Origin: DAIDKA01 sp036498905
Lineage (GTDB): Bacteria; Pseudomonadota; Gammaproteobacteria; Steroidobacterales; Steroidobacteraceae
Direction of reading: 5' to 3'
Length of the DNA stretch: 64,000 nucleotides
Assembly: GCA_036498905.1 (NCBI GenBank)
Contig: DASYER010000032.1
Coordinates: forward strand, 1 to 64,000
Below the pieces are notes generated by a model. It worked only from the letters and a program-made list of their open reading frames with translations, did no database searches and had not been told where the DNA came from. This document shows positions 58,098-64,000 of the stretch, piece by piece. The stretch's first letter is position 1. Every line of letters begins with the position of its first letter. The position numbers and the translations under genes were made by a program.

Positions 58098-58807
58098 CAG
58101 TCCTTGATCTCGACGCCACCCATTATCGCGATCCCTTGGATGATCAGGTGCTTGGTTGCCGGTATCGTTGAGGGGCGGCGTTTGTCCGAGCAACCGCCCA
58201 TCAGCGAGGTCACCCGCACCGTGACATCCCAGTCGCGCGGAACGATGAGCACGGTGCCGCCCATCAGGGCAAACACGTCAATGACGGCCGTGTCGCGCGC
58301 CATCGGTGCATTGGACAGATCCAGGCTGATGCCACCCATTACCGCGGTGAGATCCGCGCCTTCGAAGGGCACGCTGGGCCGCATTTCGGATCCGGAGAAA
58401 ACCGCGAAGGTACGAATGTAGGTATCACCGACGCCTTCGGGGGAGGTTCGATTGAAGGCCCTCCACACCACCGAGCCGCCGGCGAGCACCAGCACCAGAG
58501 GTCCGATGACCGCCCAGAAATGGATCCTGATCCACTGCTGCTGGGTCGCGAACCCCCAGGCGCCCACGAACATCAGCAGCAGTCCCAGTACCACCTGGTC
58601 GTGCCGGCGCCGGGCGAGCAACACCGCACCGATGAGAAACAGTACGACGGGACCGAAATTGCGGAACACAAACTGCGAATCGATCAGGCCGAGATTCCCG
58701 CCCAGCAGGACTGCCCCGGCGGCAATGATCACGATACCGACGAGGGCGCCGCCTAAGGCGCGTGAGCGGGCCTCTTCGGGGGTGTTGGATTGTTGACTGT
58801 GGTACAT
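58097..58807 (-). CDS. LiaF-like membrane protein (DUF5668 plus C-terminal beta domain)
   Basis: 236 residues. Four short membrane helices (ALVGIVIIAAGAVLLGGNLG, FGPVVLFLIGAVLLA, VLGLLLMFVGAWGFA, FWAVIGPLVLVLAGGSVVW), then a beta-helix-like C-terminal domain with repeated VMGG/LMGG turns (TAVMGGISLDLSNA, FALMGGTVLIVPRDWDVTVR, IAIMGGVEIKD). LiaF proteins inhibit the LiaS kinase in envelope-stress systems of Firmicutes. Here it is coupled by ATGA overlap to a LytS-type kinase, so an analogous inhibitory role is plausible. GGAGG precedes ATG 58807 by 4 bp. Confidence 0.88.
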   Translation of the reverse strand: MYHSQQSNTPEEARSRALGGALVGIVIIAAGAVLLGGNLGLIDSQFVFRNFGPVVLFLIGAVLLARRRHDQVVLGLLLMFVGAWGFATQQQWIRIHFWAVIGPLVLVLAGGSVVWRAFNRTSPEGVGDTYIRTFAVFSGSEMRPSVPFEGADLTAVMGGISLDLSNAPMARDTAVIDVFALMGGTVLIVPRDWDVTVRVTSLMGGCSDKRRPSTIPATKHLIIQGIAIMGGVEIKD

Positions 58808-59034
58808 GTGGCCTCCTTACGGCTGGCCGGGACGTTACCCGCCGCGTCCGAGGGCTTCTACGGCCTACCGGCCAATTGCGGCCGGGCACCGGCAAAACCG
58901 GCCGAAGAATCCGGTCAAATTTCCACTAGCCGACAGGCCATGCAGTTGTGGTAGCATCCCGCCCCCGCAGCGGCAGGTGCCGCTGGCACAAGGCGAGTTC
59001 GCGAGGCCCAGGCTTTGGGTCTGACAAGATCTCG

Positions 59035-59062
59035 CCCCATGTAACCTATTGATTACATGGGG
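59035..59062. repeat. Perfect 10-bp inverted repeat before tRNA-Arg
   Basis: CCCCATGTAA and TTACATGGGG flank an 8-base loop; outer arms ACAAG (59024-59028) and CTTGT (59064-59068) can extend the hairpin. It ends 44 bp before tRNA-Arg. No U-run follows, so it is not a standard terminator; it could be a processing signal or operator. Confidence 0.45.
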
Positions 59063-59106
59063 ACTTGTGCCTTAGGTCCACGTGGCCGCGCGGTGACCTG
59101 CATTAC

Positions 59107-59183
59107 GCGCCTGTAGCTCAGTTGGATAGAGTACTTGGCTACGAACCAAGGGGTCGGGAGTTCGAATCTCTCCAGGCGCGCCA
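59107..59183 (+). tRNA. tRNA-Arg (anticodon ACG)
   Basis: 77-nt cloverleaf: acceptor GCGCCTG pairs with CAGGCGC, D arm with AGCTCAGTTGGATAGAG, anticodon loop GGCTACGAACC giving ACG (read as ICG), T arm GGAGTTCGAATCTCTCC, discriminator G, and encoded CCA at 59181-59183. Confidence 0.96.
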
Positions 59184-59195
59184 ATCCATAGGTCC

Positions 59196-60101
59196 CTAGC
59201 CCTTCTTACGGTGCGCGTCAAAGAAGTCGAAGATCTGTTCGATGACTTTGGGCTGGGCCCAAGCATCGACGTGTGTCCCGCCGATTACGGGCAGCCAGGT
59301 CGCATCGACCCCCTTCGCCTTGGCGTGGTCCACCATGGCCTTGCTGGCGTCGAACACCATGACGGTGTCCTTGTCGCCATGGACCACCAGCACCGGCACC
59401 TTCTTGAGCTTCTCGTAGGGGAAGGTCGCATCCTCGAGCGGCGCGTCACTGGGCGAGATCGCCGTCCAGCGATGCGGGTACTTCGCCGCGTAGGCCCAGA
59501 CGGCGCTGCCGCCGGATGAATTGCCCATCAGGTAGATGCGCTGCGGATCGGCGTTGTATTCCTTCGCCACCAGATCCGTCACGAACAATACGTCCTGCTC
59601 GACTCGCTTGAAGTCCTGCGCGGTCGGCGGCGCCGGGGCAGGCCGGGAACCCGCTGCGCCGGTCCCAGCGCCGGCAGGGCGCGGTGGCCGCGGCACAAGC
59701 ACCATCTTGTAGGGCACGTTCCAGCCACCGACACCGGTCGCGTTGGCGTGATAGCCGGTCACCGCTGCGACGATATAGCCATGCTCCTCGGCGGTCTTCG
59801 CCAGGGTGGGATCGGCCACGGGTCGGTTAAAGGGCGCCGTCGATGGCTGTGAGGCACCGTGCGTGACGATCACCAGCGGCAGTTTCACGGAAGGAGACCA
59901 TTTCGATGGCACGTACAGGTGATAGGCGATCATCTCGCCCGTACCCGGGAACTCGTAAGTGCGACTCTGCTCGCCCTTGCCCTGGTATTGCGGGCTCTTC
60001 GGATCCGGTGCCGGGGCCTGTGCGCCCAAGGACATCGCGGGCGCGATTGCGGCGCAGGCGCCGAGCAGCAGTGTGCAACAAAGACCGAGTGACGCTTTCA
60101 T
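59196..60101 (-). CDS. Exported alpha/beta hydrolase (esterase/peptidase-like)
   Basis: 301 residues with a lipoprotein-like signal (GLCCTLLLGACAAIA; the LGAC resembles a lipobox). Alpha/beta-hydrolase landmarks: LPLVIVTHGASQPSTAPF (oxyanion region), nucleophile Ser in YLMGNSSGGSAVWAYAA, Asp in VLVVHGDKDTVMVFD and His in VIGGTHVDAW. Residues about 150-170 are a Pro/Ala/Gly-rich insertion. It resembles the feruloyl-esterase/poly-hydroxyalkanoate depolymerase-like group (substrate unknown). It is single and ends beside the tRNA-Arg gene. Confidence 0.85.
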   Translation of the reverse strand: MKASLGLCCTLLLGACAAIAPAMSLGAQAPAPDPKSPQYQGKGEQSRTYEFPGTGEMIAYHLYVPSKWSPSVKLPLVIVTHGASQPSTAPFNRPVADPTLAKTAEEHGYIVAAVTGYHANATGVGGWNVPYKMVLVPRPPRPAGAGTGAAGSRPAPAPPTAQDFKRVEQDVLFVTDLVAKEYNADPQRIYLMGNSSGGSAVWAYAAKYPHRWTAISPSDAPLEDATFPYEKLKKVPVLVVHGDKDTVMVFDASKAMVDHAKAKGVDATWLPVIGGTHVDAWAQPKVIEQIFDFFDAHRKKG

Positions 60102-60273
60102 AAGACCCCGAGGCGGTTATTTAATCGGTCGATCTTGGTACTCCGACCGGTACCGCCGTGTCAAACAATAGCGCTCGGTTTTGGGCGACTTGGCACGTGC
60201 GAATTGTGCACAGCGGTATGACGAGGACGAGCGATCCCGCTCGTCCCGTCACGGACATCATTCCGAATCCGCT

Positions 60274-61446
60274 CTAATCAGTCAGCGAAAACTTGACCTG
60301 TATGGTCTTGATCACCGGCTCGGCCAATGTGTTGTTGAATTGGAAGGTGCGCGCCGCGCTGACTGCCGCCTTTCCGAGTCCGGAACCAGAGGGGTGCTCC
60401 GTGACGACATCAGCGTCCGTCACCCGGCCGGCCGGATCGACCGTGAGCTTCATGACGACATAGCCTTCGACCCGCTGCTTTCTGAGCGGCGCCGGATAGA
60501 ACTGGCTCAAGGACGCGCCACTGACCCAGGGTACTTTCGCGTCTTCGCTTTGCGAGAGCCTGTGGGGGCCGCTCACACAACTGCTGCAGAACGCGGCCGC
60601 CACGAATGACGTTGCGGCCAGTGCGACCTTGCGACCGATGCCCAATCGATGGCTCGCCATGTTGTCCTCCATGATGTGCTTGATACGTTCGGAGAGATGC
60701 GCGCGACCGGACATCGCGACCGCGCCATTCACAGGGCGCACGCCCGCCGCCAGCTGAATCAGGATGTCGGCGTAGGCGGTCGAATTCTTCGCGTACTTCA
60801 GTCCTTCCCGGTCGCTCGTCAACTCGGCGAGCAGCATCAGCCGACGCCGTAGTAGCCATGAAATCGGGCTGAACCAGAAGACGCAGGCGTATAGCGTGGT
60901 CAACCACAGTCGGTAGCAGTCGCGATGCGTGACATGCGCGCGCTCATGCGCGAGCGCGGCGGCGCGAGCCGCCGGACTCCAGGTTCCGAATGCGGCCGGC
61001 AGCAGAATGCACGCGGCAAACGTACAGGGGGCACGGATTTCGTCACTGACCCGCACTTCAATGCCGGCGAGGACCTCTGCCGCTGATTTGCGCGCGCGAT
61101 GATAGAGGCGCCATGCCCGCTGCAGGCGTACGAGAAAGCGCAGCAGCAGAGTGGCGGTTACCATCCAATAGATATCCAGGAGCATCGGGCTTGAGGCTGA
61201 ATGGCTGAAGTCGCCGATCAGTCGCGCCGAGGCCGCGCTGCTCGGCATCACGACGGACGCCGGGGGTGGGAGCCGCAGCGCCACTGCGTGCATCAGCACG
61301 GGCATGGCCAGGGAAACCAAGGCCACTAACGTCCACAGCAGCTTCTCGACGTGGACGTCACGCGTGTGCAGCGCCTTGAGCACCAGCCAAATGGCCACGC
61401 CGAGCGCGGCCGAACGCAATGCGGCCTCAATCAGCACCGGCATCAT
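60274..61446 (-). CDS. M56 (BlaR1-type) metalloprotease with TonB C-terminal domain
   Basis: 390 residues. Membrane helices at the N-terminus, a gluzincin site H167-E-R-A-H171 (AALAHERAHVTHRDCYRLW) with a third Glu about 40 residues on (LLAELTSDREGL), a transmembrane stretch near 275-290, then a TonB C-terminal domain (about 305-388; VEGYVVMKLTVDPAGRVTDA, GLGKAAVSAARTFQFN). In place of a beta-lactam-binding sensor it has the TonB fold, as in many proteobacterial M56 proteins. It should cleave the BlaI repressor encoded just upstream, with which it overlaps by 4 bp. Confidence 0.9.
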   Translation of the reverse strand: MMPVLIEAALRSAALGVAIWLVLKALHTRDVHVEKLLWTLVALVSLAMPVLMHAVALRLPPPASVVMPSSAASARLIGDFSHSASSPMLLDIYWMVTATLLLRFLVRLQRAWRLYHRARKSAAEVLAGIEVRVSDEIRAPCTFAACILLPAAFGTWSPAARAAALAHERAHVTHRDCYRLWLTTLYACVFWFSPISWLLRRRLMLLAELTSDREGLKYAKNSTAYADILIQLAAGVRPVNGAVAMSGRAHLSERIKHIMEDNMASHRLGIGRKVALAATSFVAAAFCSSCVSGPHRLSQSEDAKVPWVSGASLSQFYPAPLRKQRVEGYVVMKLTVDPAGRVTDADVVTEHPSGSGLGKAAVSAARTFQFNNTLAEPVIKTIQVKFSLTD

Positions 61447-61835
61447 GAGTCCTTCTCCTTCTTGTGCTCCTCGATACGCGCAAGCAGGCGCTGCAGGGCG
61501 GGGCGATCCAGCGTCTTCGCTTCCACCATTCCGAGCAGGACATCATCGACGGACCCGTTGCACAGCCAATCCGCAATTCGCTGGACCGCCTTGGCCGCCA
61601 TTTGCGCACGCGATTGGCTGGCCCGATAAAGAAATGTCCGCTGCTCTACCTTGTGCGCGAGTAGGCCTTTTTGCTCGAGGCGAGAAAGTACGGTGCGGAC
61701 CGTCGACTCCCGCAAGGGTCGCCGCAAGGCCAGGCGCACTTGCTCGGCAGTGCAGTCAGGCTTGCGCAGTACCAGCTGCAGGACTTCCTGTTCCAGCCTT
61801 CCCAATTGCCTGCGCGCCTGCATTGTTCCATCCAC
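61443..61835 (-). CDS. BlaI/MecI-family transcriptional repressor
   Basis: 130 residues from GTG 61835, or 126 from ATG 61823. The winged helix reads LGRLEQEVLQLVLRKPDCTA, EQVRLALRRPLRESTVRTVL and SRLEQKGLLAHKVEQRTFLY; the C-terminal dimer part contains the region cleaved in BlaI. ATG 61823 looks more natural (MQARRQLGRLEQEV) and leaves a leader of about 24 nt from the predicted start point. The repressor should bind the TTGTAG-TG-CTACAA site directly upstream, giving autoregulation with the M56 gene. Confidence 0.92.
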   Translation of the reverse strand: MDGTMQARRQLGRLEQEVLQLVLRKPDCTAEQVRLALRRPLRESTVRTVLSRLEQKGLLAHKVEQRTFLYRASQSRAQMAAKAVQRIADWLCNGSVDDVLLGMVEAKTLDRPALQRLLARIEEHKKEKDS

Positions 61836-61841
61836 GACAAA

Positions 61842-61855
61842 TTGTAGTGCTACAA
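61842..61855. promoter_or_regulatory. BlaI-type operator TTGTAGTGCTACAA
   Basis: Inverted repeat TTGTAG-TG-CTACAA immediately downstream of the -10 hexamer, covering the predicted start point. Its TGTAG/CTACA arms match the known BlaI/MecI half-site type (TACA/TGTA core). Binding here would block transcription of the BlaI-M56 operon. Confidence 0.6.
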
Positions 61856-61884
61856 ATAGTAGCAGACAATGCCGCGGACTTCAA
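61856..61884 (-). promoter_or_regulatory. Predicted sigma-70 promoter of the BlaI-M56 operon
   Basis: On the minus strand, TTGAAG (61884-61879) and TACTAT (61861-61856) are separated by exactly 17 bp. The -35 overlaps the DUF488 stop codon, and the -10 abuts the BlaI operator. Confidence 0.55.
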
Positions 61885-62267
61885 GCGTCGACCGAACCTG
61901 CACGCAATCGCTTGCGCATGAATGCGGCCAGCACGAGCGCATGGTTGTGTTGCGGGTCACGCGCGGCGTAAAGCAGCGTTACGGGCCCAAGTTTCAGAAG
62001 ATCAGCAAGCCGGGCGACCGCCAACCCATTCGCGCCCAATTCCGCCCGATAGCGGCGGCTGAACTGCGTCCATCGCGCCGGGTCGTGGTCGAACCATTTG
62101 CGCAGCGCCGGGCTGGGAGCGACTTCCTTCAGCCAAAGTTTCAGCTTCGCCCGCTGCTTGCTTACTCCGCGCGGCCACAGCCGGTCCACCAGCACGCGCG
62201 CTCCATCTGCGGCGTCGGGTGGCTCGTAGATCCGTCTGATTTGAATCTTCACGGTATGTTTCACCAT
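61881..62267 (-). CDS. DUF488 family protein (YeaO-like)
   Basis: 128 residues from ATG 62267; upstream in-frame starts would run under the divergent GST gene. Family marks: ARVLVDRLWPRGVSKQRAKL (with the conserved DRLWPRG), LKEVAPSPALRKWFDHDPAR and VTLLYAARDPQHNHALVLAA. Proteins of this type are small and cytoplasmic, function unclear. It lies on the same strand upstream of BlaI but that gene has its own promoter. It is divergent from the GST gene by 60 bp. Confidence 0.9.
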   Translation of the reverse strand: MVKHTVKIQIRRIYEPPDAADGARVLVDRLWPRGVSKQRAKLKLWLKEVAPSPALRKWFDHDPARWTQFSRRYRAELGANGLAVARLADLLKLGPVTLLYAARDPQHNHALVLAAFMRKRLRAGSVDA

Positions 62268-62327
62268 GGTTGTTCCGATGCTAGGCTGGTTGCGATCCGC
62301 ACTCAAAACATACAGGAAAACCATTCC

Positions 62328-62981
62328 ATGTCGCTGACCCTGTACGCTCACCCGTTCGCCTCGTATTGCTGGAAGGCGTTGATCGCCTTATACGAGAATG
62401 CGACACCGTTTCGCTATCGAGTGGTCGAGGACGCGGCAGGATGGGCCGAGCTTGAGTCGCTTTGGCCAATCAGGAAATTTCCCGTACTGCGGGATGGCGA
62501 AGCGACGATCATCGAATCCAGCATCATTATCGAGTATCTGATGCGTCACTATCCCGGCGCCTCACGAATGATACCGGTGGAGGAGGATGCGGCCCTGATG
62601 GTGCGTTTCATGGATCGGTTTTTCGACAACTACGTCATGAGCCCGATGCAGACCCTGGTCGCGGATCGAATGCGGAGCCCGAGCGAGCGCGACGCCAAGG
62701 GCGTCGACGATGCTCGGAAAATGCTGGACGTTGCCTACGGATGGCTCGAAACGCGGCTCACTCCGCAAGGATGGGTGTCCGGCGGTGCCTTCTCATTGGC
62801 GGATTGTTCGGCCGCTCCGGCATTGTTCTATGCCGATTGGGTGCATCCGCTCGATGATCGGTTCGCGGCGGTTCGCGCCTACCGCGCCCGCGTTCTCGCC
62901 AGGACTTCCGTTGCCCGGGTCGTCGAGGAGGCGCGTCCCTACCGCAAGTTCTTCCCTCAGGGCGCGCCGGATCGGGACTAG
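62328..62981 (+). CDS. Glutathione S-transferase family protein
   Basis: 217 residues from ATG 62328 (CAGGAAAA about 8 bp upstream). The N-terminal thioredoxin-like domain begins LTLYAHPFASYCWKALIALY and includes the cis-Pro/Ser GSH-binding part KFPVLRDGEATIIESSIIIE. The C-terminal helical domain contains WLETRLTPQGWVSGGAFSLA and DCSAAPALFYADW, with the N-capping Asp. The catalytic residue is uncertain (Ser or Cys near position 12). It is convergent with the VOC gene (11 bp). Confidence 0.93.
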   Translation: MSLTLYAHPFASYCWKALIALYENATPFRYRVVEDAAGWAELESLWPIRKFPVLRDGEATIIESSIIIEYLMRHYPGASRMIPVEEDAALMVRFMDRFFDNYVMSPMQTLVADRMRSPSERDAKGVDDARKMLDVAYGWLETRLTPQGWVSGGAFSLADCSAAPALFYADWVHPLDDRFAAVRAYRARVLARTSVARVVEEARPYRKFFPQGAPDRD

Positions 62982-62992
62982 CGCCCAGGGAG

Positions 62993-63376
62993 TCAGCCTC
63001 CTGCGGGAATCGCGCTGGGGTCCATCCACACGATTTCCCAGATATGGCCGTCCGGGTCCTCAAAGCTGCGCCCGAACATGAAACCATGATCCTGCGGCGC
63101 ATTGATTTCGGCAACGCCTCCAGTGCTTGTGGCCGCATCCGTGATCTCGTTGACGGAGGTGCGACTCTGCGCCGACAGCGCGAGCCTCACCTCGCTCGGC
63201 GCCTGCGCATCCGGAATCGGCTTTTGGGTGAAGACACTCCACTTGGCATGGGTCAGCAACATGACATGAATCGTGTCCGAGAAGACCATGCACGCGCTGG
63301 TGTCGTCGCTGAACTGCGGATTGCTTGTCGCGCCAATTGCTTCGTAGAAAGTACGCGACCTTGGCAGATCGCGCAC
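62993..63376 (-). CDS. VOC-family (glyoxalase-like) protein, short N-terminus
   Basis: 127 residues. The sequence LPRSRTFYEAIGATSNPQFS, then ACMVFSDTIHVMLLTHAKW and the C-terminal SFEDPDGHIWEIVWMDP are typical of a lactoylglutathione-lyase-like VOC subgroup. The only start is GTG 63376, since an in-frame TGA lies at 63401-63403 with no start between. Relatives have about ten more residues forming the first strand (xxIFVNLPV), which is missing here, so the fold may be truncated. The protein is probably cytoplasmic; its substrate is unknown. Confidence 0.75.
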   Translation of the reverse strand: MRDLPRSRTFYEAIGATSNPQFSDDTSACMVFSDTIHVMLLTHAKWSVFTQKPIPDAQAPSEVRLALSAQSRTSVNEITDAATSTGGVAEINAPQDHGFMFGRSFEDPDGHIWEIVWMDPSAIPAGG

Positions 63377-63452
63377 GGGTGCTGTCCGAACGCCTTCACG
63401 TCAGCTGTATGATGGGTGTTCCGTGAGTGGCCAACTTTGCCAGGAGCCTGCC

Positions 63453-64000
63453 ATGACAGATCAGCTGAGGCCCGCGACCGAACTGGCCGCATATGCCAAG
63501 ACCCCGTTCCCGGGGGCGTCGGTCGAATATGATGCCGCACGCAAAGCGCTACTTGCCGAGGAAATTGATTTTCGTCGCCACATGACGCGCGTGGCCGCGC
63601 AGCGCCGTGCGTTGCCGCCCGGTCCGGAGATTGACAAGAACTATCGATTCAAGGATGAGCGGGGTCAGGAGGTCGGACTGCGTGACCTTTTCGGCAACAA
63701 GGACACGCTGGTCACCTACTTCTGGATGTACGGGCCGCAGCGTGACCGACCGTGCCCGATGTGCACGAACTGGCTTGGAGCGGTCAATGGCAACGCGGCC
63801 GACATCAAGCAGTGCGTCGCGCTCAAGATCCTGGGACGCTCCACTGTCGAACGGCAGTACGCATTTGCGCAGGAGCGAGGCTGGCGCGACCTGAACTTCG
63901 TGCAGACTTTGGGTGATGACTATGCGAAGGACCTCGGTATCCTGCTGCCCGACGGAAGCGAATATCCGGCGCTGGTCGTTTTCAAGCGCGACGCGGATAA
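63453..64000 (+). CDS. DUF899 family (thioredoxin-like) protein, cut by window end
   Basis: Open to the window edge: at least 182 residues from ATG 63453 (CAGGAG 6 bp upstream). The N-terminal part RHMTRVAAQRRALPPGPEID and FKDERGQEVGLRDLFGNKDT is the DUF899 signature. The redox-like motif is RPCPMCTNWLGAVNG (CPMC), and RGWRDLNFVQTLGDDYAKD follows. Family members are predicted dithiol-disulfide oxidoreductases. The C-terminal part lies beyond the window. It is divergent from the VOC gene by 76 bp. Confidence 0.9.
   Translation, partial: MTDQLRPATELAAYAKTPFPGASVEYDAARKALLAEEIDFRRHMTRVAAQRRALPPGPEIDKNYRFKDERGQEVGLRDLFGNKDTLVTYFWMYGPQRDRPCPMCTNWLGAVNGNAADIKQCVALKILGRSTVERQYAFAQERGWRDLNFVQTLGDDYAKDLGILLPDGSEYPALVVFKRDAD

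Noticed and set aside
59072..59266. Minus-strand frame over tRNA-Arg
   Set aside because: It contains the familiar GEIRTPDPLVRSQVLYPTEL tRNA-antisense artefact.

Overview
The window looks like chromosomal DNA of a high-GC (roughly 60-65 %, by eye) gammaproteobacterium. The best clue is the order mutS, cinA, recA, recX, alaS, csrA, tRNA-Ser(GCU), which is a gammaproteobacterial core neighbourhood. The many DUF1592/DUF1552-type, NTF2-like and exported hypothetical genes make me think of the Steroidobacteraceae/Nevskiales side of the class, but that placement is inference. No phage, transposase, IS element, CRISPR array or plasmid gene was seen.

Region by region. 1-4 kb: the 3' part of aspS and a convergent mutS. 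4.4-10.8 kb: a tight four-gene cassette (di-haem-motif DUF1592 protein, Tat-exported DUF1552 protein, exported ankyrin protein, Tat-type metallo-beta-lactamase-fold protein with a half-lost zinc site) inserted in the core block. 10.8-17.4 kb: cinA, ribokinase, recA, recX, alaS, csrA and tRNA-Ser. 17.9-23.5 kb: small exported proteins, a lone winged-helix regulator, and a LytS/LytTR-type signalling operon containing a true histidine kinase, a degenerate kinase paralogue, an exported cupin-like protein, a response regulator, and the frameshifted remnant of a second regulator. 24.7-31 kb: a 2-hydroxyacid/glyoxylate module (MFS carrier, serine/aspartate-glyoxylate aminotransferase-like enzyme, GntR regulator, fused FAD/Fe-S dehydrogenase).

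31-44.7 kb: an exported protein with three NTF2-like units, an MHYT-PAS histidine kinase coupled to a REC-GGDEF-EAL protein, a KirBac potassium channel, a small methyltransferase, pirin, a peroxiredoxin-DsbA pair, an RcnB-like protein, a solitary pqqC, and a NarL-type two-component system. 44.8-48.5 kb: a triple-haem cytochrome c and two exported proteins. 48.6-58.8 kb: a membrane/AAA cluster (DUF4129, DUF4350, MoxR, DUF58) convergent with a minus-strand operon of LiaF-like protein, LytS-type kinase, LytTR regulator, SnoaL-like, RDD and SpoIIM-domain proteins. 59-64 kb: tRNA-Arg(ACG), an exported esterase-like hydrolase, a BlaI/M56-TonB regulatory pair with a recognisable promoter-operator, then DUF488, GST, VOC and DUF899 genes.

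The strongest candidates for undescribed biology are the exported DUF1592-DUF1552-ankyrin-MBL cassette, the kinase/pseudokinase/cupin signalling operon with its decayed regulator copy, and the LiaF-LytSR operon facing the MoxR-DUF58 cluster.
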